From Arthrobotrys musiformis (lineage: Eukaryota; Ascomycota; Orbiliomycetes; Orbiliales; Orbiliaceae), in NCBI GenBank assembly GCA_036971715.1, contig JAVHJL010000002.1, positions 342,501 through 406,500 on the forward strand: 64,000 nucleotides of DNA, read 5' to 3'. Position 1 is the stretch's first letter; each line of letters starts with the position of its first letter. Positions 10,549 to 21,592 of the stretch are shown here, one piece after another. The notes below the pieces were generated by a model that did no database searches, was not told the origin of the DNA, and saw only the letters and a program-made list of their open reading frames with translations. Position numbers and translations under genes: made by a program.

Positions 10549-11943
10549 TCACCACACGAGCTTGGGAACTTTCCTGTTCCGGCCCACTCTATGGAGCGGC
10601 CATGGCTCCTCCCCTGCTTCTGGAAGTTCCGGGTCTTCCATCTTCCACAGAGGCGTGACATCATCATCATGGTGTCCGACTCCTCCCCACCGGCTATCTG
10701 GAACAAAATAGTCCCAAACCTCAGGGCCAAACCAACAGGAACCTTCAACCAAAGAATTTTCTGCATGGAGGTCACGAGCTGGATTGCGAAACAACCTCGG
10801 GTGCATTTGCCTCCATATGGAAACCATTTCTCTGAGGGCATCCCCAGAGGCATGATCGCTATTTTGCCAACGGCCACTCGCTAATTCCAATGATCGTAGG
10901 GCAAAGACCATTTGCGTTACGTCAGCCTCTGGCAACGCTTGTATTTGATCCAGGGGGATGTGAGTCGAGCTCGGAGTGTCCGCCACCGACAATGTAATAT
11001 CAGGATCGCGGTTGGTTTCGTCAACCATATAATCATCTACTCGTGATCCCTCAGCTTCCTCTTCCTTACGAGGGTCCTCTTCCTTGATCCTCCAGACAAC
11101 CGCCTTCACGAAGTACCATATCTTCCCATCTTCTCCAATATCCCGAATCCACCTTACACCGTCCAAATTACCCTCCCCGGCCCACCACATCGTTTCCATT
11201 TCGCCTTCAGGGTTGCGAACCGTTGCCGATAACTTTCTTCCGTCTCGCCTCTCGAACTCCCATTTCTCTACAGCTTGCTCTGCAATCTCATCAACTTGTC
11301 CACATTTCCTTTCCACACTCTCAAACTCAACCCGTATAGTTTCCACACTATCCGGGAACCGACATTTCCGTACCCAGTTTCCGTCAACGCGCAGCCTATG
11401 GTCCTCTCTCCAGCCAGTAAAGTCTGCGTGACGAATTGTGATCGTAACAGTTCGCGGCTCGGCGTATTTCGTATCCAAGATGCTTTGCAAAACGCCGTCC
11501 TCTTCCAAATATTCCGTCTTCGCGAATATTCTCATATGTCGTATGGTAATATTCTCTTCAATCCCGTGGATCGCTTCCAATAGCTTTCCTTGGTGCGTGC
11601 TTCCATGGTCTGTATATATATGGCGGTGTTCTCCGCCTCCTCGAAAGAAGCATAGCTCCGATGTTACCCAAGTGAAATGCCAGGCCTCTTTGTGTACGGC
11701 TTTACAAGTGCGCAGAAGCGCGGTGTCGGACTTTGGCGAACCCCAGTAATCCGGCCGACAGTTTCTGCTCCAGGCAGGGTAGGCGCGTTTCGAGTCGTTA
11801 TATGGCGCAAGAGCGTACTCCCATATTAAATTACGGATTTCTCCGGGGAGTTTAAAAAGAGGAGAAAGGGTTTGCGGCAAGACGTGGGTATAAGATGGAG
11901 TAAGGGCCTTTTTGCAGTTTTTGTTTTCTGACAATGCCGGCAT
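10549..11943 (-). CDS. 2EXR (F-box-like) domain protein, function unknown
   Basis: Intronless gene of 464 residues. Near the N-terminus, LFKLPGEIRNLIWEYALAPY (about residues 29-48) is the hallmark of the fungal 2EXR family, which resembles an F-box at this position. It is followed by the usual block with RPDYWGSPKSDTALLRTCKAVHKEAWHFTWVTSEL. The rest is charged and lacks recognisable catalytic motifs, signal peptide or membrane segments. Such proteins are greatly expanded in filamentous ascomycetes and have no established biochemical function; a role as substrate adaptor for ubiquitin ligases is only suggested by the F-box-like helix. The C-terminal third contains His-Asp and Trp-rich patches without a known match. 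Confidence 0.85.
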   Translation of the reverse strand: MPALSENKNCKKALTPSYTHVLPQTLSPLFKLPGEIRNLIWEYALAPYNDSKRAYPAWSRNCRPDYWGSPKSDTALLRTCKAVHKEAWHFTWVTSELCFFRGGGEHRHIYTDHGSTHQGKLLEAIHGIEENITIRHMRIFAKTEYLEEDGVLQSILDTKYAEPRTVTITIRHADFTGWREDHRLRVDGNWVRKCRFPDSVETIRVEFESVERKCGQVDEIAEQAVEKWEFERRDGRKLSATVRNPEGEMETMWWAGEGNLDGVRWIRDIGEDGKIWYFVKAVVWRIKEEDPRKEEEAEGSRVDDYMVDETNRDPDITLSVADTPSSTHIPLDQIQALPEADVTQMVFALRSLELASGRWQNSDHASGDALREMVSIWRQMHPRLFRNPARDLHAENSLVEGSCWFGPEVWDYFVPDSRWGGVGHHDDDVTPLWKMEDPELPEAGEEPWPLHRVGRNRKVPKLVW

Positions 11944-13550
11944 TGCTATATATTGTCCGGGTGAATTGGTTGTGTGTGTTTGAGTGAGGAATTGTACTTT
12001 GCCATCGTCGACGAAACCTCAGGCCATATATACAGGTTTGTTCCTCCTCCCTGTTTCCCACTATCGCGAGCCTCCGCCAGCCACCGTCGCTAGTGTACAA
12101 AAGGTTGGTTGTAGAGGAGTCTGAAGGCTTCCAGGCATGACTCACGGCTCAGCCTTGTATGCATTCCGTGTGTTGACGGAGGAAGACAACGCATCCACGG
12201 CGAACTTTGTGTATTGAGTCAATATATCGAAGCCTGGGTCTCGAATTGTGCACTCAGCTCACATCATTGACCGAGGCTGCCTGGTTGTAGTATTTTCTCA
12301 CAATAACTATCAACTTGAATTACTTCATTGGCTTGCGAAAGAAAGTTAGAACCGGCAAGCAACTTATGCCAGGGTCTAGCTGGTCTCGGCGACCCTTCTA
12401 AGCTTGTGTTGTGTCAAGTAACAACAACATTGCAACACAACAACTCGTATCGTGCAACATTTCGAGTATTTCGATTTCTGGACGTCACCACCCTGCCCTG
12501 GGTGAGGCTAGGCCAGGAACGAGGCCAGATTTCTTAATTAATCGTTTCTCTATTCCGTGGCAGCTAGCTATAAATATTGGGTGCTTTAATGTTATCATTC
12601 AGTTAGCATAGTGTAAAGCGATAGTCTTGAATCCAGGGCCAGGATAGTGAAACCGGCACACTGATATGTCTTGATAAAAGCAGTTACCGTAGGATGATAA
12701 TGATACCATCATATGTAGGTCCCAGTCTTATAAAAAATCCATCGAGCCCGGCTCGGGCAATATGAGGCGAGCTGCATGGAGAAAATAACCGTTCGATCGT
12801 GCGCAGCGAATTCGCGAACGAGATGATGTAACGTTAGAAATAGCGTTCCCTAGCTGTTAGTAATCTGATAAAGCCTATCCAATCTGCTAAACCATCCCTC
12901 GGTGTGTCAATCCTAGCTTGAAGCCGTTGTGGAAAGCCTTAGGTTCGCTTATATAATTATATATAATACCAGTGCCTATTCAACAAGATTGAAAAGAGGC
13001 ATCATATGATATAGTTGAAATACATGCATGTTAATACCATATCCTTGCCGCAGCGTCCAGGATCGTTCTTCTGTTTAATTAAGGCGCGAATTACTCAACG
13101 TTCAAGACGTTACATGTCAAAGTGTTTCTCGCTCTCTATTAGAACCTTCGTTCACTGGCTTGGCTGTCCGGCTAAATCCTCTATGCCGTACATATCTGTG
13201 TATTGTATAGTTCTAATGCGCGAATAGCTCAATTTTTACATCTCGAGTTAACGTTTAGTCTTCATACAATTTATATAGGCTAAACGAAAGTGCGAAGGAA
13301 GAGTGTTTCTTCGGATATACATTGTATGATGGACGTTGTTGGAGCTAGAATAATGATCTGGTTATCGGGAATTCGAAGTTTTTGACGTTGGCTAATGTAC
13401 ATGCGTATGGCGTCGAGTGAGGTATAAATTAAACGGAAGCCCGTCCTTTGAAGCTTGAATACCGGCTTTGAAGATCAAACCCAAATCCCAGTCCCAAAAA
13501 TAATAAAACTTTCAATCGCTTGTCTTCTAGCCTCTAGACTTACTATCATC
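11944..13550. other. Intergenic region; TATA box of the KP4-like gene
   Basis: Divergent intergenic space. TATAAAT at 13423-13429 lies about 120 nt before the ATG of the KP4-like gene. AT-rich elsewhere with no supported coding sequence. Confidence 0.5.
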
Positions 13551-14102
13551 ATGAAGATCTTTATCCTTAAATTTCTTTTCCTCATCCTACCTTCCATCCT
13601 GATTCTCGCTCCAGAGGTGCTGGGCCTGCCTACAAACCTCAATGTTAATGCGAACCCGAACCCCGCGCTTGAGGCGAGAAATGCCCTGGAGAAAAGGGAT
13701 CCTTTCAATTGCCTAGGATCCGGCGAGTGCAATCACGTCGAGCAAGAGGCCTGCCGCAGGGCCGCCGCTATGTTCAACGATAATACGATGTATTACAAAG
13801 AAACACGATTCGCGTCCTCGAATACCAATACCGGTTGGGGGAAGTGTCTCGCAATGTGGACTTGTAGCAATAAGGCTGACTACGCCGCCGGCATGTCTGG
13901 ATGGAATATAAAATGGGGGTACGTATTAAGACTGATTTTGCGCCATCTGTATAATTTTGTGCTAATTTGTTCCCGTTCTCGGGATTTTCGAGATAGACTT
14001 GAAAGAATTTACATGGTTGGTGGTTGTAAGAACTGCGGCTCCTACTACTTTTATGCGTCTTGCAGGGTGACCTTTAACTACTGTATTACAAAATGCGCCT
14101 GA
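13551..14102 (+). CDS. Small secreted cysteine-rich protein, KP4 killer toxin-like
   Basis: Two exons, 13551-13918 and 13997-14102, give 157 residues. The 78-nt intron is a multiple of three without stops, so the unspliced frame also stays open. The product has a hydrophobic signal peptide (about 1-25), a short Asn/Pro-rich propeptide, and a Lys-Arg site at residues 48-49 suited to a Kex2-type protease. The mature part would be about 108 residues with ten cysteines at 54, 60, 68, 99, 105, 133, 136, 145, 152 and 156. The NC..GSG.C start, the GC..CGS block and the C-terminal N-Y-C/C pattern resemble the KP4 killer-toxin family (ten cysteines, five disulfides), which in ascomycetes is often encoded in the genome. 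KP4 proteins inhibit growth of other fungi, in some cases by affecting calcium channels. Target and activity here are unknown. The family call is by pattern only. Confidence 0.6.
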   Translation: MKIFILKFLFLILPSILILAPEVLGLPTNLNVNANPNPALEARNALEKRDPFNCLGSGECNHVEQEACRRAAAMFNDNTMYYKETRFASSNTNTGWGKCLAMWTCSNKADYAAGMSGWNIKWGYVLRLILRHLYNFVLICSRSRDFRDRLERIYMVGGCKNCGSYYFYASCRVTFNYCITKCA

Positions 14103-14458
14103 GTAAAGCCACCACGTTGCAACGCGGCGGCCTGCAGCTGGACACCCCGCAGAGTGAAATATTAAAATATGGAATTTGTCTTGTCTTGTCTTGCCTACTT
14201 AAGGATTTAGTCCACCAGTAGTTCTGGTGGTTACCCTGCGTATTTTCTAATGCATGTAGCTGCGAACTACCCTTGTACAACTTCTGTTTCACGTTTCCCA
14301 TTGCCTAGAAACTTCCTTTTGTTGAAATCGATCAAGAAAGCTTTGAGGATTAACAGCCAATCGATCCCATAGTGTTTGTACTTGAAATGATCTAACAGGA
14401 ACATATTATTTATAAATCTCCAAAGGCAGACAAATTATATACTCCACCACCTGAAAAT
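14103..14458. other. Convergent 3' intergenic region
   Basis: Shared 3' flank of the KP4-like gene (+) and the acetylesterase gene (-). No gene seen. Confidence 0.6.
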
Positions 14459-15778
14459 CTACCAGAACCCGCCGACCTGGGCCACCCGCGCAACCTCCTT
14501 CCCGAGGACATCTTGCATAACGGTGTTGGGATGGTATACATCTGCCCAGAATAGTTGTTGGTTATTTCCAGTACTCTTGACATCTGAACTCAAACCGTAG
14601 GCGGTGGGGTTATTCAAAACCATGGTGAATTGGGCATTAGCATCGACAAAGAATGTATTCGTGCCGGAATGGGAACTTTTGAAATTCGAAATGTAGGTTT
14701 GGAGCTTGGAGTTCCAAGTTGTGATAACGGCCTTCTCTTGGGTGGCCCAACTCGATTGGCCTGAAATCAATGGGGAACGCTCCATAGGTGGGATATTGTG
14801 GAAGAGGAAGTTTCGTCCACCACTAGTGTAGATTTTATCCAATAACTTGAACTCCGCGGTAAGAAGGGTATCTATGAAAGTATTGATGTCACTTCTTGAG
14901 TACGAGTTGCCAATATCGTTGATGCCGATGAAGGCTGAAAACATTGTATTATCAGATTGCCATGGGGCCGTAGCTGGTTTGGTGGAATATCGTGTCGTCC
15001 ATGTATTGACCTGGTCTGTCATGGAGGGAACGTTGAGCGAGTTGACAAGTGCATTATCAATGGTCGCCCCTATAATATGGATATTCAACCATCAGTCCAT
15101 TTTGCGCCCCAAAAAGAAAGTTTGGTTGAACGGACCGGATACGGCAAAGTTATACGTGTATGTTAGCGACCTATTATATTTAACGGTCACAACATCGATC
15201 CAGTTGGGCCCATTGGATGTGGTCTGGCCCGGATAGGTCGGGTTCCCGAGGGGATTTTGGGTAGAGGGTTGGTTCCCGGTGGCAGAGAACCCAGTGGCCG
15301 TATAGGAGTCACCGCTACTCAGGTTGTTAATCTCATCATCGTTTTCGCTACTAAAAATCTTGGGCAGCTCTGATTAACTTACAAGCTGAACCAATATTTG
15401 TGCCCGCTGGTTGGGGACGGGGTCGGAGAGGTGGTCGATGTTGACGTGGTCGTGGATAGGGTGGTCGAGACCCGGGTAGTGGTAGTGGTAGTAGTGGTAG
15501 TAGTGGTGCTAGAACTGCTACCAGGGAGGCATTGGGAATAGTAGGGGTTCAAAACAGTGCAGGTATATCCGTTAATGCAGCTTGTAACTCCAGTCCATCC
15601 AATCCCTCCACCTATGATGTACCAATTCGGTGTCAGATTATTTATTTATGCCGATTGCGTTTTCAAAGCGTAGTTATACGTTCGGGCACTTACACTGAGA
15701 CCACGCACCACCTTGTGCTGCGACTTCGTCCAATGCCAAAAGGGCGATGAGGATGCTAGGAATGAGCTTTAGCTGCAT
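14459..15778 (-). CDS. Secreted CBM1-CE16 acetylesterase (SGNH hydrolase)
   Basis: Four exons (15694-15778, 15383-15611, 15136-15314, 14459-15069) encode about 367 residues. Layout: a signal peptide of about 21 residues; a CBM1 module (GGIGWTG, ending YYSQCLPG); a Ser/Thr linker; and an SGNH esterase domain. Catalytic blocks visible are GDSYTATGF (nucleophile S108), GINDIG (block III, N215/D216) and DVYHPN (D341/H344). The stretch with GNPTYPGQTTSNGPNWIDV and YNFAVSGATIDNALV is characteristic of CE16 enzymes such as the Trichoderma acetylesterase, which remove acetyl groups from hemicellulose oligosaccharides. The junction YNFAVSG / ATIDNAL confirms the third intron. A TATA tract lies about 115 nt upstream. 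With the nearby CBM1 mannanase it suggests action on acetylated mannan, an inference from proximity. Confidence 0.9.
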
Positions 15779-15892
15779 GGTTTCGATTTCTCCCTAGGGT
15801 CAGAACCACGAGTTTCAAAAGGGAAAATTTGCAGTAGACCTTGACATGCAATTCCTTCGAAGGCGAACCCTCGAGATTAACGGCTCTTCCAT

Positions 15893-15905
15893 TATATATA
15901 TATAT
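15893..15905 (-). promoter_or_regulatory. TATA tract upstream of acetylesterase
   Basis: Thirteen-nt alternating TA run about 115 nt before the start codon at 15778, a likely TATA element for that gene. Confidence 0.4.
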
Positions 15906-16507
15906 CACTTTTCAGAGCTCTAAGGTCTTGCCTAAAATCTGCCTGGAATAACAACTATCAGGGTCGAAAATCAATTGAGATTTTAAGAAACATTTCGGAT
16001 TTACAATTGCTAAAATTCCGTAAGATCTCCTGAAGAAATGAGGTAGAAAGGGATCTGAAAGCATGGCAGCCCGGGATATAAATTATAACAAATTGGTGCG
16101 ACGGGGATATTCCTGTCAATACCACCAGGTATGCAGGAACTGGGCCCCGAAATTCGATTGTCGACACTTCGGAAGTTAGGAAACCTCTCCATCCTCTCCA
16201 CCGGCGCCGAGACTAGCCCTTCGCGTGGCATTTTCACGTTTTTTAAAAGTATAAATTGAACCTGGCTTTCCATTTGACCGGTTGAAGAAGGGATGGTTTG
16301 TCCGCAGGGATTCCAATTAGCCAACGAGTCGAGCGAGGTTGAGCTTATTTAGGCGAAGTGGCCCGACTGCCATGCTTCGAAGGTTCAAATTTAGGAAAGA
16401 GAGAACTTCTATACGCCTATCACGCTTTAGGTCCAAGGATTCGAAGTTCTGCCCTTTTTAGGCGCCTTGTTAGGAGCTTTACGAACATCCTAGACTCCAT
16501 CAATGGT

Positions 16508-16510
<3 letters not shown>

Positions 16511-16538
<28 letters not shown>

Positions 16539-16559
16539 TTTTTTTTTTTTTTTTTTTTT
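16511..16559. repeat. (CT)n followed by poly(T)
   Basis: A CT dinucleotide run passes directly into 22 T. A compound simple-sequence repeat in non-coding DNA. Confidence 0.85.
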
Positions 16560-18189
16560 GCCAGGCCTGCCTACTAGGTATTTGCTTAGTAGCCCACCCC
16601 AGTATCGCTGTGTCTCGTGTAGTGTTGTCGAAAACGTGTTGTTCTTGCGGTTTTCGCACGGCGCTGCAGGCTAGCTTGAGCTGTCGATTCGATATCGACT
16701 ATTGACGTCAATTGGCTCCTAAATACTAGGCTTTTAGAGCATAAAATCGAATGGCAAAGGAACCTGAGTCACCTCACAAACCGAGACAAAAATTCCTTGT
16801 AGTTTCGTCCGAAGCACCACAGTGCGATCAGAAACTCCACGGCTGGCGCTGGCGCATGGCCATGGCCATGGCTATTAGCTAGTATGAACAATTGCAACGC
16901 ACGAGCGGGTCTGAATTGATACGTTGGTTGCCACAATATAATATCGCGGCCGCCAAAGCGAAGAATGATAGTTCGGAAGCCTCAAATTGATCCGTAGGAT
17001 ACCCCTCCGTGGCATTCAAATCCGAGTCTTGTATCTTTTTTATCTCGCATCGTCAAAATGATCTCCTGATTCGATTCACATCAATCTCGGCGGACTTAGT
17101 ACAGGTACTGGGATAGTTCACGCGACATCGTGACGTCAAACAATTTGCCACTAACTAAACGACTATTGGATTGGATCCAAATTCTTGCGTTCGAACAAGG
17201 CCGTCGGCCCCGCAAAGCCATGAAAAACGGGAAATACAAGCAAAAACAAGCTTCCCAATACTCTTGGTGTTTCTTGGAGCAAGTATTTTCCAACTTACCA
17301 AATGCGAAATCACTCTCTACACTGTCAATGTTAGGGATCCGTCTGGAGTAAAATTGTAGAATGCGAGTTCATTAATTGATGAAAATTTCAACGAAATTTA
17401 GTTTAAACATAGACAGCCCGCGTGACGGAACGGCAGTTCAATTCGGAGCTCTAGGTGAAAAATGGACACTGGTGTGAAAATGGCTTATGCTACGCCTTTT
17501 GTATCACTGGAGATCTCTGGAAAGGCTTTGTCGGAGAAGCCTAGGAAAGGCCCGCAAGTGTAGAGGATATCGCGCGCTAGTTTGTATTTGACTGTGCAGG
17601 TGTCTCACAGCCTAGAATTCCTTGCTAGCATGAATCTTTGCCCGCACAATATTATCCAGGATCTGCGATACTTCGAGATTTGTTACCGGGTGGATGATAT
17701 CGGATTGAAAATCTTGGTCTGTGGTAGCGAACGGTAAAGATGATAGATATCAGTACTCTGGCCGCCGCTCTTGAATTGTCGTGACGTCAAATGGATACAC
17801 ATCTAACCGAGTTATCTTGTATTCCGGATTTCGCACCGAAACTTTTGGGACGGCGAGAAACGATATTTAAAACCTCATTGGTATCGTGGTGATTAGGTTT
17901 TGTAATAGCTTCTGAAAATTTTCACAACCTAGTCTGGAGTTAGCTTTAGGCCCCCCCCCGCAATTGTACTCCTAGTCCTGAACTCTGTGGTTTATATATT
18001 CTGAAGTTGCTCGCAATTTGTAAAATTGGAACGCCAGTATTGCAAGTTAACTATTCTGCAAGATAGAGCGATCAATTAATTACCCCAGGCCTCAATCGCT
18101 CAAAGGCAGAACGACACCGCTTTCGCATCAATTGCAACCTAGAGGGCGTACCCCGCCTCGATAAACATCTTAGGGAAGCAAATTATAAA

Positions 18190-20572
18190 ATGACCTTCTT
18201 TGGCAAACGGAGAGAAAGCGAGGGCTCCGACGTCGGAAAGGCGTCGGCTGGCCCATCTGAAGGACAAGGACAATTGGAACCAAAGGCTCTGGGCCCTAAT
18301 GCAAGAGAAAATGAGGGTCTTTCACAACAGCAGGGGGACGTTCTACACCGAAAGCTCAAAGGGCGACATATGCAAATGATAGCAATCGGAGGGTCTATAG
18401 GAACAGGTTTATTCGTTGGTTCCGGTAGTGCTCTGCAATCTGGCGGTCCGGCCTCATTGATTATCGGTTGGTGTTCCTAAGCATGCATGAGTATGGTATG
18501 ATCTTGAAACCGAACCTTGGCTAATGTTGGGCGCTTTAGACTTCATTATTATTGGCGTGATGCTTTTCTTTACGGTCCATGCTTTAGGGGAATTGGCCGT
18601 CATGTACCCGGTAGCGGGTGCCTTCTATACATATTCTTGCAGGTAAGGCCGATTTATCTCAGGTGTAGCTCTGTTCGAGGCCGGCATTGCGTTAGGAACC
18701 TTAGGAGTATATTTACTAATAGCTCTCGCTAAACTTTCTAGATTTATTGATCCCGCGTACGTTACACACGAGCAAATATTGAATTTTCGTCAATCTTGAT
18801 TAAGTTCCGATCTGACCTTTATTTATCCGGTAGTTGGGGCTACGCTATGGGCATGAATTACGCGTTTGTAAGAATTCAAGTAAACTGTCCCGCAACTTAC
18901 GAATCTAGCTAACATCTCACAGAACTGGCTAGTGGTATTACCTCTCGAACTGACAGCGGCTGGTATGGCCCATATCTTCACTATATCTTAACTATTGCAT
19001 ACCTAATACGGGGTTCTGAAATCCAGGTATCACATTGCAATTTTGGGAAGGCGCAAGGAATATACACATTTCGGTTTGGATTACGGTTTTCCTGGTTGTC
19101 GTAACAGTAATCAACTTGTTCGGAGTTCGAGGCTATGGCGAAGTTGAATACATCCTAGGAATCTTAAAAATCATAGCCGTCATTGGGTTCATAATCACGG
19201 TATGGGTAGTATTGTGTTTCATGCACAGTAATCTTAATTTCTAACACATTTATGCGAATATAGGCTATCATAATAAACTGTGGGGGTGTCCCTACTGACA
19301 ATCGAGGTTATATTGGGGGGCGTTATTGGCACACCCCAGGGGCTTTTCGCAACGGGTTCAAGGGGTTCTGCTCGGTCTTTGTCACTGCAGGGTTCGCATT
19401 TGCTGGTACCGAACTTGTCGGCCTTGCCGCCGCCGAAGCGGACAATCCACGACGTTCATTGCCAAAGGCTACGAAACAAGTTTTCTGGAGAATTAGTTTG
19501 TTTTATATCGTCAGTCTGACTTTGATAGGCTTGGTCGTACCCTCTGACGATGACCGCTTGCTCAACGCCTCTGGTGGAAATACCGCGGCCTCGCCATTTG
19601 TGATTGCATTCCAATTAGCTAATATCGTCGTGCTTCCGTCCATTTTCAACGTCGTCATAACACTCGCCGTTATTTCAGTAGCCAACTCGTGCACTTACGG
19701 GTCTACGAGAACGCTTCACGGTATGTCCTTCCCTCACTTACCGATTACAGCTATAAAAGCGCTAACAGGCTATAAAAATAGCGCTCGCCGAACAACGTAT
19801 GCTGCCATCGTGGTTTGGATACGTTGATAATCATGGTAGACCTATGTTTTCCCTTATAATTGCGCTCCTCTTCGGGTGCTTGGCCTATATCAATGAGGCA
19901 GCAGGTCCGTAATAATAGCTACAAGAGTCAATATATTGGGGTGATAGAAAGTAGATGCTAACACGATATTCACTTCCCTTAGCTGGCGAGGAGATCTTTA
20001 ACTGGCTCCTTGCTCTATCCGGTCTTTCACAATTTTTCACGTGGGCTAGTATCAATCTCGCCCACATTAGATTCCGCCACGCATGGAAACGTCAAGGAAA
20101 CTCACTCGATGAGATACCATTTCGGGCTGCTGGGGGGATAATAGGGTCGTATATGGGGCTCGCATTAAATTGCCTTGTTCTAATCGCTCAATTCTATATT
20201 GCTATTTCGGTAAGGCTAATTTGCTGAAACAATTTACTGGACTCTCGCTAACTCGAATTTTCACTCAGCCGCTGGGTTCTCCAAAGAGTGCGAAGAATGT
20301 AAGTTAGCAAATGTCAATATATGACATGAGTATAGATGCATGCTAACCACGGTCTGCAGTTCTTCCAAAACTACCTTGCCGCGTTTATAATCGCTCTATT
20401 CTACATCGGATATAAAGTTTGGAAGCGGGATTGGAGTTGGTACATTAAGCTTGAGGATATAGACTTAGTCACCGGGCGAAGGGAATTGAATCTTGGAGAA
20501 ACATTGCGAAAGGAACGGGAAGAGAGGGAAGCATGGCCGAAGTGGAAGAAAGCATGGAATTGGTTTTGCTAA
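18190..20572 (+). CDS. Amino-acid permease (APC superfamily, fungal YAT type)
   Basis: Eleven exons: 18190-18466, 18540-18642, 18742-18756, 18834-18867, 18923-18962, 19027-19199, 19264-19720, 19782-19904, 19983-20209, 20269-20298, 20360-20572. The product is about 563 residues, normal for a 12-helix plasma-membrane proton-coupled amino-acid importer. Evidence: a hydrophilic N-terminus of about 60 residues, then HMQMIAIGGSIGTGLFVGSG (helix 1), ALGELAVMYPVAGAFYTY, WGYAMGMNYAFNWLVVLPLE, FCSVFVTAGFAFAGTELVGL and EADNPRRSLPKA, and a charged C-terminal tail. All are conserved blocks of fungal permeases. Exons 3, 4, 5 and 10 are only 15, 34, 40 and 30 nt. Every junction keeps frame and rebuilds conserved motifs, so the model is trustworthy. 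Substrate range (general, basic or dicarboxylic) cannot be decided. First-intron donor is GTTGGT, slightly off consensus. Confidence 0.93.
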
Positions 20573-20815
20573 ATCTGTGGACAGAATGATTCATAGTTGG
20601 AAGTGGGTATTATATATATATTATATACTACAGTTGATATCGAGGTTGGATAGTTGTGCCTGGATCACCCTGGGTGAGGCTGGGAACGAGGAGCTGCAAC
20701 TTTGTATGAATAAGATGATAGCGTTGACTATTTACCGTCTTGACGAATTTCCATTGGAGTTTATATGCTGGTTCCTGGATAGCTATCGAACGTACCGTTT
20801 TAGAAGTTTACAAAC

Positions 20816-21592
20816 TTAGGACCCTGGCAATGGCCTTTGGATCCCTCCATAATGCACACCATTCCTATAAGCATCTAGCTCTTGCTTCATCATCGAATTC
20901 TTTGTTTTCAGTATCACAATCCACAAAAGCCCACCAACTAGAAAAAGCCCGGCGAGTGCACCAATAGCGATAGCTGCCTTATCTCCTGTCTGTAGCCCTC
21001 GAGATCCTCTCCACTGGTCTGCCAATTGTCCAAGGCTTGTGTCGTTGAGCACCGTCGTAATTGTCGAGTAGATTACAACCGTAGCGATACTAACTACACT
21101 CATCGTAACCGTACCCGTAATAACGCTCACAGTCTCAACAACTGCATTCGTTTGCGTCGCCGTAAACTCTACGACCTCAGTGGCCCCCGGAATAGTCTGT
21201 GTGGTAGCCTGTGTATCCGCTTCGGTTACAGTTGCAATCGCTACCACGGTGTCTTTACCAGCGCAGTACCCCTGGTACATGCTGATAGCCGACGATATGT
21301 CCCTTGTTTGGCCTCCACATGCGGTGGAGACGCAATCAAATAGCGATTTTGTCGCTTTCGAGAAAAAGTCTCGCCGGCACCAGCAGCTGTCCAAATAAGG
21401 CTCATAGTAGTCACATCCCAGAAAGACACCGAGGTCGTCGCAGTTGACCCAGCCTGCAGTGCAGTATATGCAGGTTCTGACGCATGGTAGCGCGGACGAA
21501 AATTCTGGGAGAGAGTATATCGACACTGTTTGCGATACCGAAAGAGTAACCAGAGTCGCCAATGTCAAGGCGGTTATGAGTTTCCCGTCCAT
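20816..21592 (-). CDS. CFEM-like cysteine-rich cell-surface membrane protein
   Basis: Intronless gene of 258 residues. It has a signal peptide (about 1-20), then a cysteine-rich domain with ten Cys at 37, 41, 44, 51, 60, 70, 72, 87, 92 and 110. The arrangement LPCVRTCIYC ... DSCWC ... DCVSTAC ... YC is like the CFEM fold, though with two more Cys than the usual eight. Next comes a Thr/Val-rich stalk (about 114-182), a transmembrane helix (about 207-229) preceded by Gly/Ala, and a 29-residue cytoplasmic tail. CFEM proteins sit in fungal walls or membranes and act in haem/iron capture or surface sensing. The single-pass layout fits a receptor or sensor. It is tail-to-tail with the permease gene, 243 nt away. 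Ligand unknown. Confidence 0.72.
   Translation of the reverse strand: MDGKLITALTLATLVTLSVSQTVSIYSLPEFSSALPCVRTCIYCTAGWVNCDDLGVFLGCDYYEPYLDSCWCRRDFFSKATKSLFDCVSTACGGQTRDISSAISMYQGYCAGKDTVVAIATVTEADTQATTQTIPGATEVVEFTATQTNAVVETVSVITGTVTMSVVSIATVVIYSTITTVLNDTSLGQLADQWRGSRGLQTGDKAAIAIGALAGLFLVGGLLWIVILKTKNSMMKQELDAYRNGVHYGGIQRPLPGS

Larger units (their letters stand above)
15779..18189. other. 2.4 kb intergenic region
   Basis: Holds the acetylesterase promoter (15.78-15.91 kb), a CT/T simple repeat near 16.5 kb and the 5' region of the permease. A 115-codon plus-strand frame at 16358-16705 runs through the poly(T) and is not credible. No gene supported. Confidence 0.5.
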
